A stretch of DNA of 64,000 nucleotides from Candidatus Obscuribacterales bacterium. Its GTDB lineage: Bacteria; Cyanobacteriota; Vampirovibrionia; Obscuribacterales; Obscuribacteraceae. Position numbers and translations under genes: made by a program. Below are positions 23,374 to 31,581 of the stretch, one piece after another. Numbering within the stretch: position 1 is the stretch's first letter; each line of letters opens with the position of its first letter. The notes beneath the pieces are model-generated. The model was not told the DNA's origin and did not search any database. It saw only the letters and a program-made list of their open reading frames with translations. The DNA is taken from assembly GCA_019637435.1 (NCBI GenBank), contig JAHBVO010000002.1, positions 62,001-126,000 on the forward strand. The letters are read 5' to 3'.

Positions 23374-25631
23374 GTCTATTGAGAAACACTCACCGAAACC
23401 GTCCCGCATCGTTTCGCCTGGCGCACCTCCTGACGTATCTTGTGTTTATGTTGTTCGTCTTCGGGCTCGGCACTGCCTCCGCAGCGAAGCACCCCCTTCT
23501 TGATCGGGTATCTACATCGGTAGGTTCGACGCCCTTTGGTCAGCTTTCGATGTCCGGCACATGGACGAGTGAAACCAGTGACGGAAAAATTCAACCAGCC
23601 GTCGGAAGCATGCAAGTAGAGCAGCGTGGCTTGCAATTCTCCGGGCGTTCCAGAGACAACTACGGAGTTTCTATCGTGAAAGGGCGAGTTTTTCCGCCGA
23701 ACCAGATAGCTTTCAGCAAGCAGTACGTTGGAGCCTCTGGAGAACCTGTAAACCAGCCACTAAGCTACGACGGCTATCTCGTTCGCGAAAAAGATGCCGG
23801 TCTGGTAGCGAAAGGGCAGTGGGTAATGCGGGTGCCTGCGGGCAACGCTAGACGATCTGAAACTATTACGAGGCGCGGTCTGTGGTCGGCGCGGTTAGTT
23901 GGTCCAAGTGCTTTTAAGGCTCCTGCACAGGTTCTACCTGCTCTTCCACAACAGCAGCACTTTTCACCTGAGCATGTTTCACGCGAGCTTGAGGCGAAAG
24001 CAGGCATCCAAGAACAGCTTGTGAAACTGGTAATCGGTATATTCGTCGTTGCAATGTTCGTGCTTACTTTATCGATCAGTTACTTTAAGCCTTCTGGAAT
24101 TCTAGACCGCGCGACGCAGAGGCAATACATTCCGACTCAGGTGCAGGGACAGCACCAAAAGCTGCGTGCCGAATGGACACGACCGCTTCAGTCAGGAGGA
24201 GTGCCTCTCGGGCAGCGTTTTGAGTGGCGTTGGTGGCGTCCCTGGGGCGGCAAAGAATTGAATTTGCCTCCGGCTCAACGACTTAAGAATCCGCATATGC
24301 TGGTTCTTGGAGTGGGAGGCAAGGGAAAAACTCGTCTAGTCGCCAACATGATCGCCCACGATATTGTTTCGAACGACAGAGCCGTAATCGTAATTGATTC
24401 GAATGGCGAGTTAGCAGAATTGATGTCTCGATGGATTGCAGCTCAACCGGATGCAAAAAAGCTAGCCAAGCGAACCATTATCATCGATCCCGTTAAAGAG
24501 AATTCTGTGACTGGCTTTAACCCGCTCGCCAAGCCCGATAATGGTGACCTGCAAGCTGCTGCCTCAGCCGTCGTTCATGGTTTTAAATCAATCTATCAGG
24601 AGAATCCGGGTGCTCCTGGTCAATGGAACGCGCAAACCGCGGGGATTTTGCGGAATGCAGCCCTGTTACTGATAGTGAACGGAAAAACACTCGTCGATTT
24701 GCCGACGCTTCTTCAAGATAACGATTATCGCGACCTATTGCTAGAGACGGTAGAAAAGCGTCGTGACGAACGCACCGAATATGGTGCTTTGTTGGAAGCC
24801 TGGACGCAGTACAAGAAGCTTGCCAGAAGCGAACAATGGATTGATTGGGTTGAACCTATCCTCAACCGCATAGGACCGGTATTGAGTGATCCGCGCATTA
24901 GAATTCTGATGACCGAGCCGGAAAATGAAGTACGTTTTTCTGATGTGATCAAAGAGCGAAAAATTGTAATAGTGAAATTGTCTCAGAGTGATTTCGGACA
25001 AAACGCCAATTTATTCGGAAGCCTAATTGTGACAGGTATTCAGCAAGCAGCGCTGATGATATTTAATCCACAGAAGCAACGTCCGACGGCGCTTTATCTC
25101 GACGAGTTCGACAGATTCATCGAAAAGGAGACTTTAAAAGCGATCACGACCGAGACTCAAACGCTTCAAATCGGCTTGATTGGAGTGGGGAAGACGCTAC
25201 AACGCATATCGGAAGATTTTCGCAGCGGAATTGTGATTACAATGGGAATTATCAATTGTTTTGCGATAAGCAAAAAAGATGCGGACGTGCTTGGACCGCA
25301 GATGTTTAGAGTGGATGGGAGAAAAGAACGTCATCAAACAATCCAGGATGTGGTGAACCGGGTAAACGAAAGCCCTCAGTTTTTGCTCATAACTGATGAG
25401 GAGAAATTGAACATCGACAGGTTGGCTGGACAAGAAGTTCGCAATTTCTTTTGTTACCGCGTCGGATCGGTCGCCGGAGTATTTCAGTTGCGGTCACATG
25501 ATTTCCCGGATATTGACGAATCGAAGGTAGACTGGGCCTTGATTGAGAGGATGCGCAATCGTACGAAGGGTGAAGCCGTTAAATCGAATGAGCTGGAAAG
25601 GGCGACTGAAGGAGGGACCAATGGCAACTGA
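23370..25631 (+). CDS. VirD4/TraG-like ATPase with exported N-terminal domain
   Basis: About 753 residues. GTG 23370 is chosen for GGAGGA nine bases upstream and the GTGA overlap. Layout: an N-terminal hydrophobic segment/signal (about residues 20-43), a 170-residue beta-rich domain predicted periplasmic (SMSGTWTSETSDG...), and a membrane segment near 216-238. The ATPase domain follows, with a P-loop GVGGKGKTR near 314 and Walker B TALYLDEFDRF near 575. The ATPase resembles type IV coupling proteins (GFNPLA, ILMTEPENEVRF, IVIVKLSQSDFG), which pump DNA or protein through the inner membrane. No relaxase or other secretion genes are nearby. It overlaps the PIN gene by 11 bases. Confidence 0.78.
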   Translation: MSLLRNTHRNRPASFRLAHLLTYLVFMLFVFGLGTASAAKHPLLDRVSTSVGSTPFGQLSMSGTWTSETSDGKIQPAVGSMQVEQRGLQFSGRSRDNYGVSIVKGRVFPPNQIAFSKQYVGASGEPVNQPLSYDGYLVREKDAGLVAKGQWVMRVPAGNARRSETITRRGLWSARLVGPSAFKAPAQVLPALPQQQHFSPEHVSRELEAKAGIQEQLVKLVIGIFVVAMFVLTLSISYFKPSGILDRATQRQYIPTQVQGQHQKLRAEWTRPLQSGGVPLGQRFEWRWWRPWGGKELNLPPAQRLKNPHMLVLGVGGKGKTRLVANMIAHDIVSNDRAVIVIDSNGELAELMSRWIAAQPDAKKLAKRTIIIDPVKENSVTGFNPLAKPDNGDLQAAASAVVHGFKSIYQENPGAPGQWNAQTAGILRNAALLLIVNGKTLVDLPTLLQDNDYRDLLLETVEKRRDERTEYGALLEAWTQYKKLARSEQWIDWVEPILNRIGPVLSDPRIRILMTEPENEVRFSDVIKERKIVIVKLSQSDFGQNANLFGSLIVTGIQQAALMIFNPQKQRPTALYLDEFDRFIEKETLKAITTETQTLQIGLIGVGKTLQRISEDFRSGIVITMGIINCFAISKKDADVLGPQMFRVDGRKERHQTIQDVVNRVNESPQFLLITDEEKLNIDRLAGQEVRNFFCYRVGSVAGVFQLRSHDFPDIDESKVDWALIERMRNRTKGEAVKSNELERATEGGTNGN

Positions 25632-26433
25632 TGTTACGTTCGATACTAATATGTGGAAGCGCTTGGCGAACGAATCCAAAAGACGTGACCACAAAGACCG
25701 CTTACAGATCGAACGAGTTTTGCGGCGAATAGAAACTGACGTCATAGATCCATTTTTCTGTGACGCTACTGTCTTTGAGTCCGTCGATAGAAAGAGGCGC
25801 AAAGGCGTTCTTCAGGAGCTTGTTGATCCCGATATGCAAGCAGCCTCATCTGCTGAAACAGGTGAGAACTTTCATGGCATGCCTTTGATGAGAACAACCT
25901 TTGTGATGCAAAATATGCCGGATTTGACCGTCAACGAGCACTGGCAGAATGACATCAAAGCCGCGCTCGATCTCGGATTTCTATTCATTAGATCGAGAGT
26001 TCCAGCTTTCGGAGGGATGGTCGTTGATTTAGATCTGGGCCCATCAGTTTATAAAATCAGCAACATCCCATCGAACTCGGAACTCATGGATCGGTTCATG
26101 GCGGCGCAGGACGAGTTAGATCGTCATGATGTCGGCATGAGCCACATCCGAACAAAGGTCGGTGAAGCGTTAGAGATTTCGCTCGAAAAGGTTAACATGC
26201 TTGAAATCGCAGTTCTATCGGAAAACCAAGTGAAAGCGAGTGTTTCGGAATGGATGGACACATTGCTTGTTTGTGCCCACTACGCGTATGGTCATCCGTA
26301 CTTGTGTACGCTTGATGACGGCGGCGGCGCCGGAACCAAATCCGTCATGCATCGGGATCATAGACCGTGGTTAAAGGACTTCGGGATCACGATTCTGGAC
26401 GCCAAGGAGCTTGCTGACCAACTCGCTCTTTGA
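25621..26433 (+). CDS. PIN-like nuclease-domain protein coupled to the VirD4-like ATPase
   Basis: 270 residues. VTFDTNMWKRLA near the N-terminus is a PIN first strand with its Asp (Asp8). DATVFESVD around residues 41-49 and a C-terminal block (WMDTLLVCAHYAYGHPYLCTLDD near 206-228) contribute further acidic residues. HRPWLKDFGITILDAKELADQL is a typical PIN ending. GGAGGG lies four bases upstream of the ATG. It overlaps the ATPase gene and the following hypothetical gene, so all four genes appear translationally coupled. Inferred activity: metal-dependent RNase working with the membrane ATPase. It is not a VapC-type toxin by size, and no antitoxin is adjacent. Confidence 0.65.
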   Translation: MATDVTFDTNMWKRLANESKRRDHKDRLQIERVLRRIETDVIDPFFCDATVFESVDRKRRKGVLQELVDPDMQAASSAETGENFHGMPLMRTTFVMQNMPDLTVNEHWQNDIKAALDLGFLFIRSRVPAFGGMVVDLDLGPSVYKISNIPSNSELMDRFMAAQDELDRHDVGMSHIRTKVGEALEISLEKVNMLEIAVLSENQVKASVSEWMDTLLVCAHYAYGHPYLCTLDDGGGAGTKSVMHRDHRPWLKDFGITILDAKELADQLAL

Positions 26434-26905
26434 CGACGTCGTTGGATTTGCTTATGAGGCTGCCTTGCCTGGTTTGATGCTTGGCGCCTTCTATCGGACA
26501 ACTCATTTTCGTAAGCTAATTGTGAACCGGCATAGTGTGTTGATCGAGCAAAATGTGCTGGATCAACAATTTAACTTATCGAAGGAGTTTATGATGACAC
26601 AATCCCTGTTCCAAACCGCGCTAAATCTCGATGTCTTCTTTGACACATCCAAGGTACGACTCGGAGAGACCGTCTGGAAGATAGAACCGTCTGCGATACC
26701 ACATGCGATCCTAAAGCAATTCGCCCGAGCTTACCAATATCGATTATCTAGAGACGTGTCATTGCTTTTGGTCGATCATGATGCGGAGTATCGTGCGATT
26801 GCATATGTGAGTCAACTTTATCCAAGCGTGTTGCTTGAGGTGAGTGAGGTTCACATGCCGCAAGGTGAGCCGCGAGAGATGATGGAGTGTTCTCAACAGT
26901 TATGA
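26411..26905 (+). CDS. Hypothetical protein, last gene of the GT-ATPase-PIN operon
   Basis: 164 residues if TTG 26411 is used, overlapping the PIN gene by 23 bases; the start is uncertain because AAGGAG lies very close to it. Mixed alpha/beta, no signal peptide; VSLLLVDHDAEYRAIAYVSQLYPSVLLEVSEV near the C-terminus suggests beta-alpha units. No domain recognised. Its tight overlap suggests it works with the upstream ATPase and PIN protein. The gene is followed 59 bp later by a long inverted-repeat element. Confidence 0.55.
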   Translation: MLTNSLFDDVVGFAYEAALPGLMLGAFYRTTHFRKLIVNRHSVLIEQNVLDQQFNLSKEFMMTQSLFQTALNLDVFFDTSKVRLGETVWKIEPSAIPHAILKQFARAYQYRLSRDVSLLLVDHDAEYRAIAYVSQLYPSVLLEVSEVHMPQGEPREMMECSQQL

Positions 26906-26964
26906 CAGGACAGCTTCCTTTTAATAATGGTCTCGCGTGCCGATCCGAATCGAACGTTAGGCAG

Positions 26965-27119
26965 CAACAGCATTGACACGGGTCCTCTGTCGCCTGCAAT
27001 TCGGCAGCCGCCGCAGCGAGCGTGCGCGCATGGTTTGCGTCGAATTGGTTTTTGGCGGGGCGCGCTCGTGGCTGCGGGCAAAGAGCCTAGCAGGCGACGA
27101 ACCCGTATCAATGCTGTTG
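26965..27119 (+). repeat. Long inverted-repeat element, copy 2
   Basis: 155 bp. Ends CAACAGCATTGACACGGGT and ACCCGTATCAATGCTGTTG are nearly identical to copy 1; the apical loop differs (CATGGTTTGCGTCGAATTGG). Same orientation as the other copies. It occupies most of the 26906-27273 gap, which otherwise has no gene. Confidence 0.85.
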
Positions 27120-27273
27120 ATGTTCGATTGTCCGTAAATGTTCGTGGTGTCGTATGTAGTGCGAGATGGCGCGAAATTTTTGCGTTAAATAAAAGCCGGC
27201 GCCGGTGAAACAAGCATGCACGGCTGTAGACCGAAGTGGCTTAGTCGCCGGTGGTGTCTGACTTCGATTGGAG

Positions 27274-27750
27274 CTACCGTTGCAGTTGACGGGCGAGTGT
27301 TGTCGTCATTAGCTCGGCAGCTTTTATGTTTGTGTCTCTTGGGAGTCGTTTGGAAGCTTCTTTAAGTGCGTCGACTGCTCCGTCGTATCCTCGCGATTTT
27401 CCATGATGGTCTTGCGTATTGCGACCGCTGGGGGTTCCGTATAAGACAATGCGGGCACCCTCTGGATCCCAGGCTGCCTTATTGGCTGCTACTCCCAGGA
27501 AGCATCTGGCGAGATTTAGAAATGCGCGTCCTTGCAACTGGGGATCGTCGTTGGTGTCGGCTATAAGTTGCTCAAGTTGCATGATGCTCTTGTGCATCAT
27601 CTCGGGTTGTGTCCTTGCGACGTTCGATAGTTTTTGCAAACCTTGATCCGCTTCCTGCGCGAGGCTTTGCGTTGTGTCAATAGAAAGATCGACGAGCGAC
27701 AGATTTTTGTTTTGCTCAACGTTTTCGATTTTAGCGGGTTGTATTCTCAT
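27274..27750 (-). CDS. Hypothetical soluble helical protein
   Basis: 158 residues from ATG 27750, which has GGAG nine bases upstream; the frame is open 28 codons further to a TTG at 27834. Largely alpha-helical: QSLAQEADQGLQKLSNVART, then AFLNLARCFLGVAANKAAWD and YDGAVDALKEASKRLP, reminiscent of degenerate TPR helices. No signal peptide or membrane segment. It lies 109 bp downstream of another hypothetical gene on the same strand. No family recognised. Confidence 0.5.
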   Translation of the reverse strand: MRIQPAKIENVEQNKNLSLVDLSIDTTQSLAQEADQGLQKLSNVARTQPEMMHKSIMQLEQLIADTNDDPQLQGRAFLNLARCFLGVAANKAAWDPEGARIVLYGTPSGRNTQDHHGKSRGYDGAVDALKEASKRLPRDTNIKAAELMTTTLARQLQR

Positions 27751-27859
27751 GTTTGTGTACTCCAGAACCGACGATTCCAGATTACGCATCAAATGATTTT
27801 TAGTGACTGGTGAATTGAACAGAACTTCCGTCAAGAGGGGTTCTGGGCAATAACTGCTT

Positions 27860-28420
27860 TTACTCTGGATATCGCAATTGGTAAAATGCGATCAGCGCCT
27901 GAATTAACGGACGAGCCGCATGCAGCTCACCGCCTATGTCTTGCCAAAATTCGTCATTTCCATTAATACCAATGATGGAGCCAAGTGCTTTGTCAGCGAC
28001 AAAATCGTACTGCTTTGATTCGCCGTCACAGTTTATTTCTACGTTGAATTGACCGAGCTCGGCTCCGGCATCGATACGTACCGGTCTTAGCTTTCTCTTC
28101 GTGCTCGTGACTGGGGTGCCCCAGACCGTGACTTGCGGCTCGACGTCGTCGTACAGTGTCTGCCTTGACTTATGGAAGCCCTGAACACACTCGACTATTA
28201 GTTGTTTGTCTACGGCATCGTCGACGCCATCATGTTCAAATTCCACAGAATTTTCAGACGCGCGCAGCACGCAAAAACGGTCTGAAGTATCGCTCTCAAA
28301 CTGCATCCTGTACACATCCGTTTCGGTCATGCGCAAGGACACCGGTATTTGGGACGGCGCCAGGCTGCTTTCAGTCTGGGCTTGACCGTTTTTCATCAAG
28401 TCGTTTTTAGAGGATGACAT
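27860..28420 (-). CDS. Hypothetical soluble protein
   Basis: 186 residues from ATG 28420, preferred over TTG 28477 because GGAG lies nine bases upstream. The N-terminus is polar and probably disordered; the rest alternates short strands and acidic loops (DRFCVLRASENSVEFEHDG, QVTVWGTPVTSTKRK, GQFNVEINCDGESKQYDFVAD). No signal peptide, membrane segment or catalytic motif. Probably co-transcribed with the helical protein gene downstream. No family recognised. Confidence 0.5.
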   Translation of the reverse strand: MSSSKNDLMKNGQAQTESSLAPSQIPVSLRMTETDVYRMQFESDTSDRFCVLRASENSVEFEHDGVDDAVDKQLIVECVQGFHKSRQTLYDDVEPQVTVWGTPVTSTKRKLRPVRIDAGAELGQFNVEINCDGESKQYDFVADKALGSIIGINGNDEFWQDIGGELHAARPLIQALIAFYQLRYPE

Positions 28421-28732
28421 CGTCAGATTCTCCGATTGTGGAACTCTACCCGACACGTGCCGCCGTAGAAAATCCAAGCAACTGATTGACTGACCGAAAC
28501 CTCAATAGAAACTCTTAAAACCGAGGAAAATAGGAAGTAGGATTCTAGATGTTCGGGAGATTATTTTGTTCCCTAAATTAGGCGCAGCGCTGTGGTCTGG
28601 ATGACACAAGCGAGGTACTGCCACCGACGCAGTTTTCTTCCGAGGTAGCGACTAAAATCACCCCGCCGGGCGACTTTTATTCCGGTATAGTTTGGGCATA
28701 TAGCAAGCTGCAGATCGCTGAGAACTATTTCT
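28421..28732. other. Intergenic region with a shared upstream module
   Basis: No gene seen. The segment 28665-28728 carries GCCGGGCGAC and CAGATCGCTGAGAA at the same spacing as 287-345. A TATAGT hexamer at 28685 could be a -10 element, although no good -35 partner is present. Confidence 0.35.
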
Positions 28733-29932
28733 ATGCTCAAAAGAATCGTCTCAGGAAACCTTTTTACCTTAATCCTGTGTATGGCTTTGGCGCTCCCCGT
28801 ATACGCCAAGTCGGTCAGTGTGCGCGGATATTACCGCAAAGACGGCACTTATGTTCGTCCGCACATGCGCAGCTCGCCGGACGGAAATTTCTACAATAAT
28901 TGGTCTACGAAGGGCAACTACAACCCATACACCGGCGAAGAAGGAACGAGGCTGACACCGCCTGGAAGCTCCCAATTTGCAGCGCCTAGCAGTTACTCGG
29001 CGCCCTTTGGTTCCAGTTATTCAGGATACTATGCTCTTCCCTCGATACCAGCAGCGACTCCTTTTTCCATACCGCAAATATATCCGTCGGCCTCGCCACC
29101 CTTTGCTAGCTCCTCACCGCCGACGTCGAGCACGAGTAATCTCAGTTCGACTGGCTCGAATGACTTTGTCACGTCTGTTAAGCAGCGAATTCAGCAAACC
29201 TTTAGCTCGTATCCTGAGTCCGATGTCACAGCCAAGATCTATTTCGAAGTTGGTCCTAGCGGTACCGCGTCCAACATTAAAATCTTAAGTGCAAGTGGAG
29301 ACTCTGATGGAGTAAGGCGAGCCGTAGAAGCCATTGGTAACTCAGGACCATTTGGAAATCCAACTTCAACCGAGAGATTCGTCGTTAGTTTCAAGAACGG
29401 AAGTATTGACGGAGCGTCTAATTCTCAAGTGAGGGCAAATCCTTACCTGCCATTACCCGCAGTTTCTTACCCCGCGTTCTATCCGAGCGCGTCGCAAGCT
29501 GCACCTTCGTCTTCATACTCAGGCGCGTATGAAGATAGGATCGATAAGGCAGTCTGCAATTCGCTTTTAATTCTTTCGAATGGTTCCGTTTTAAATTCGT
29601 TTGGGGGATTTTTCGCATGGAATGCCGGAGAGCGAGTTTTGGTCAGCGGAGACAAAATAATCAATCTCGATCAAAAATCGGAAGCGACACTTTCGGCGTT
29701 CAATGATTTAGCTGATTATCGGCTGATTGCAAAAACTCGTACCGTTGGCGATTTTGATGGAGCGGACCACGATAAAGTCTGTCAGCTGGATAATGGAATG
29801 ATCCTACGTTTCGACTGCTACCATTACCGCTATCGTTATCGCCCTCATGTTTATCTTTTTTCAAGCGGACGATCTTTGAGAATGATTCTTGATGACGATG
29901 ATTATATTTACAAAGTGACGCGAGTCCGTTAA
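28733..29932 (+). CDS. Exported protein with GYYRKDGTYVRPH motif and TonB-C-like domain
   Basis: 399 residues. A signal peptide (LFTLILCMALALPVYAK) is followed by the short conserved box VRGYYRKDGTYVRPHMRS and NYNPYTGEEGT (about residues 30-70), common in small exported bacterial proteins. A Ser/Pro-rich linker precedes a TonB C-terminal-like domain (DFVTSVKQRIQQTFSSYPE...AKIYFEVGPSGTASNIKIL, about residues 142-225). A second Ser/Pro linker leads to a C-terminal domain with repeated Tyr/Arg near FDCYHYRYRYRPHVY. It probably acts in the envelope. An upstream module is shared with position 287-345. Function unknown. Confidence 0.68.
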   Translation: MLKRIVSGNLFTLILCMALALPVYAKSVSVRGYYRKDGTYVRPHMRSSPDGNFYNNWSTKGNYNPYTGEEGTRLTPPGSSQFAAPSSYSAPFGSSYSGYYALPSIPAATPFSIPQIYPSASPPFASSSPPTSSTSNLSSTGSNDFVTSVKQRIQQTFSSYPESDVTAKIYFEVGPSGTASNIKILSASGDSDGVRRAVEAIGNSGPFGNPTSTERFVVSFKNGSIDGASNSQVRANPYLPLPAVSYPAFYPSASQAAPSSSYSGAYEDRIDKAVCNSLLILSNGSVLNSFGGFFAWNAGERVLVSGDKIINLDQKSEATLSAFNDLADYRLIAKTRTVGDFDGADHDKVCQLDNGMILRFDCYHYRYRYRPHVYLFSSGRSLRMILDDDDYIYKVTRVR

Positions 29933-30043
29933 TTGAGCAGGTCGTGCTGAAAATTTGTTGAGCACCTCATCATGCGAAGCATACAACATGAACACACGCA
30001 ACAAAATGTTATGCCACCAAACTTAGTGTCATTTTTATAAAGA

Positions 30044-31168
30044 ATGCTTAGGTATAAAAATGTTCTAGACCGGTTTTCGGCGGAGTTGAAAGGAATCTCT
30101 GTCTCCTCTTTTCTCCTGGATTCAAATTTTGCGGATCAAAGACAATGGCTAAAGTCGTTCGTGGCTAATCTACCTGAAGGCGCAACAACTACAACGAATT
30201 TTTGGTCCCTTCACGAGCTGGCTAAGCATCTCCAAATACCAAACGAATTGACTGATTTGCCGGGTAGTATCAACAACGTCCGAGCTGATGAGCTGATCGC
30301 AGGCGCTTTAGCTTATATCTTCGAGATTGACGAATTCCAACACAGCCCAGCAGCTGTCAAAACCCTTTATCCAAACCTGAAGCGGGATGATGACGGCTTG
30401 ATCGTAAACATCGAATCTGGGCACCGATTCACGAAGGATGGTTTATTGACACAGACTCACTTTGTCCCTTACGACGATTGGCTGTCCTCCAAACCGACAC
30501 CCAAGAGTCTATCTTTTGGATTCGTGGAGACTCTGCTTGGAAGAATGAGTCAAAAGGACGTGAACTATTTCGGACTGCGCCTTGAGGATGACATTGTCAT
30601 GGACAAGCGATTTCACCTTGAACTCGAAACCAGAGTGCATGCATGGGGACCAACAAACCTCAACGATAGCAAACTGCTCGATCCTTATTTCCCCGTGAAT
30701 CCGTCTGGGACCGTAACAACCCACATCCGAACGGACGATACAGCCTTCTTGCGATTGATGTTTTTCGGATTGTCGCGAGTCGAAATCATGTGGAGCCGAC
30801 GGGAAAATTTGAAAACGATACAGATAGAAGAACTGATGGAGCCCGACTCTTACAAATTTGAAGATTGCGACGAGATACCAATCATGTATTTGCATTCAAT
30901 TTGGAACTGTGAGAAGCGCCGCTTTGTTCATCTAGACGGAGCCGTAAAAGGTTACGCGCGACCAGTGTACGATAAACGACTCGAAGTACCGATGAATAAA
31001 TTTTCTTTGAGAGCCAATTCTTATCGAAAATTATTTCGCATTGATGCTAGCTTGCAAGTGAACGAATGGGCTGATTTGATCACCAAGTTCTTTTATCTAA
31101 ACGAGTTAATCGTCGAATATTTCAGCGCCATTTTGTCGGATCAAGTGGTTACGCTTACGGAGAGTTAG
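30044..31168 (+). CDS. Hypothetical protein (374 aa)
   Basis: A soluble protein, no signal peptide or membrane segment. The ATG lies after AAAGAATGCTT with only weak ribosome-site character. The N-terminal 120 residues are helical; the central part is beta-rich with many aromatic residues (THFVPYDDWLSS, YFGLRLEDDIVMDKRFHLEL, VHAWGP). The C-terminal helix NEWADLITKFFYLNELIVEYF is hydrophobic on one face. A degenerate 18-bp dyad (GCCACC-N6-AGTGTC, 30013-30030) lies just upstream. I recognise no family. Confidence 0.6.
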   Translation: MLRYKNVLDRFSAELKGISVSSFLLDSNFADQRQWLKSFVANLPEGATTTTNFWSLHELAKHLQIPNELTDLPGSINNVRADELIAGALAYIFEIDEFQHSPAAVKTLYPNLKRDDDGLIVNIESGHRFTKDGLLTQTHFVPYDDWLSSKPTPKSLSFGFVETLLGRMSQKDVNYFGLRLEDDIVMDKRFHLELETRVHAWGPTNLNDSKLLDPYFPVNPSGTVTTHIRTDDTAFLRLMFFGLSRVEIMWSRRENLKTIQIEELMEPDSYKFEDCDEIPIMYLHSIWNCEKRRFVHLDGAVKGYARPVYDKRLEVPMNKFSLRANSYRKLFRIDASLQVNEWADLITKFFYLNELIVEYFSAILSDQVVTLTES

Positions 31169-31279
31169 TATCCGCAAACATCGTTGCCGACACGAGCGCG
31201 ATAACTAGTCAACACGATTCTGATTTAAATATACTGAGTATTACTTCGATGGCACAAAGCGAATGAACGAGGAGACGAA

Positions 31280-31579
31280 TCAACTTGGGCGCTTTCCCTT
31301 TTTTAGCAGCCACACCACAAGCAGTGCGACTGTAATTAGATTGATAATCGTCCAAGTGCCTTTGTCTAGGTGGATCCGAAAAATCGGATTGTAGCCAACC
31401 GCAAGCAGACCCAACGTCCACACCCAGAACTTTCTCCCTAGTTTCTTCTCTTCGACTGCACCATCCGCGGTGACTCCAAAAATCAGAAACCGTAGCAGAG
31501 TGTAATAGTCGTACGGCAATGGAATCGATGCAGCTATCAACAATGCTACGACCGAGAGCCACCTAAAAAATTTGGCCAC
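31280..31579 (-). CDS. Small three-helix membrane protein (DUF6804-like)
   Basis: 99 residues with three membrane segments: residues 7-18, about 50-62, and about 78-92. The pattern PLPYDYYTLLRFL...GVTA, W.WTLGLLAVGYNPIFRIHLDK..W is a widespread small membrane-protein family of unknown function. The GTG start lies two bases after the upstream stop, with GGAGG at good spacing, so it is coupled to the larger protein at 31582-32865. That protein carries the same kind of membrane module. Confidence 0.65.
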   Translation of the reverse strand: MAKFFRWLSVVALLIAASIPLPYDYYTLLRFLIFGVTADGAVEEKKLGRKFWVWTLGLLAVGYNPIFRIHLDKGTWTIINLITVALLVVWLLKKGKRPS

Positions 31580-31581
31580 GA

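Noticed and set aside
23370..25631. Integrated conjugative element
   Set aside because: Only the coupling-protein-like ATPase is present; no relaxase, VirB4-type ATPase, integrase or oriT-like feature was seen.
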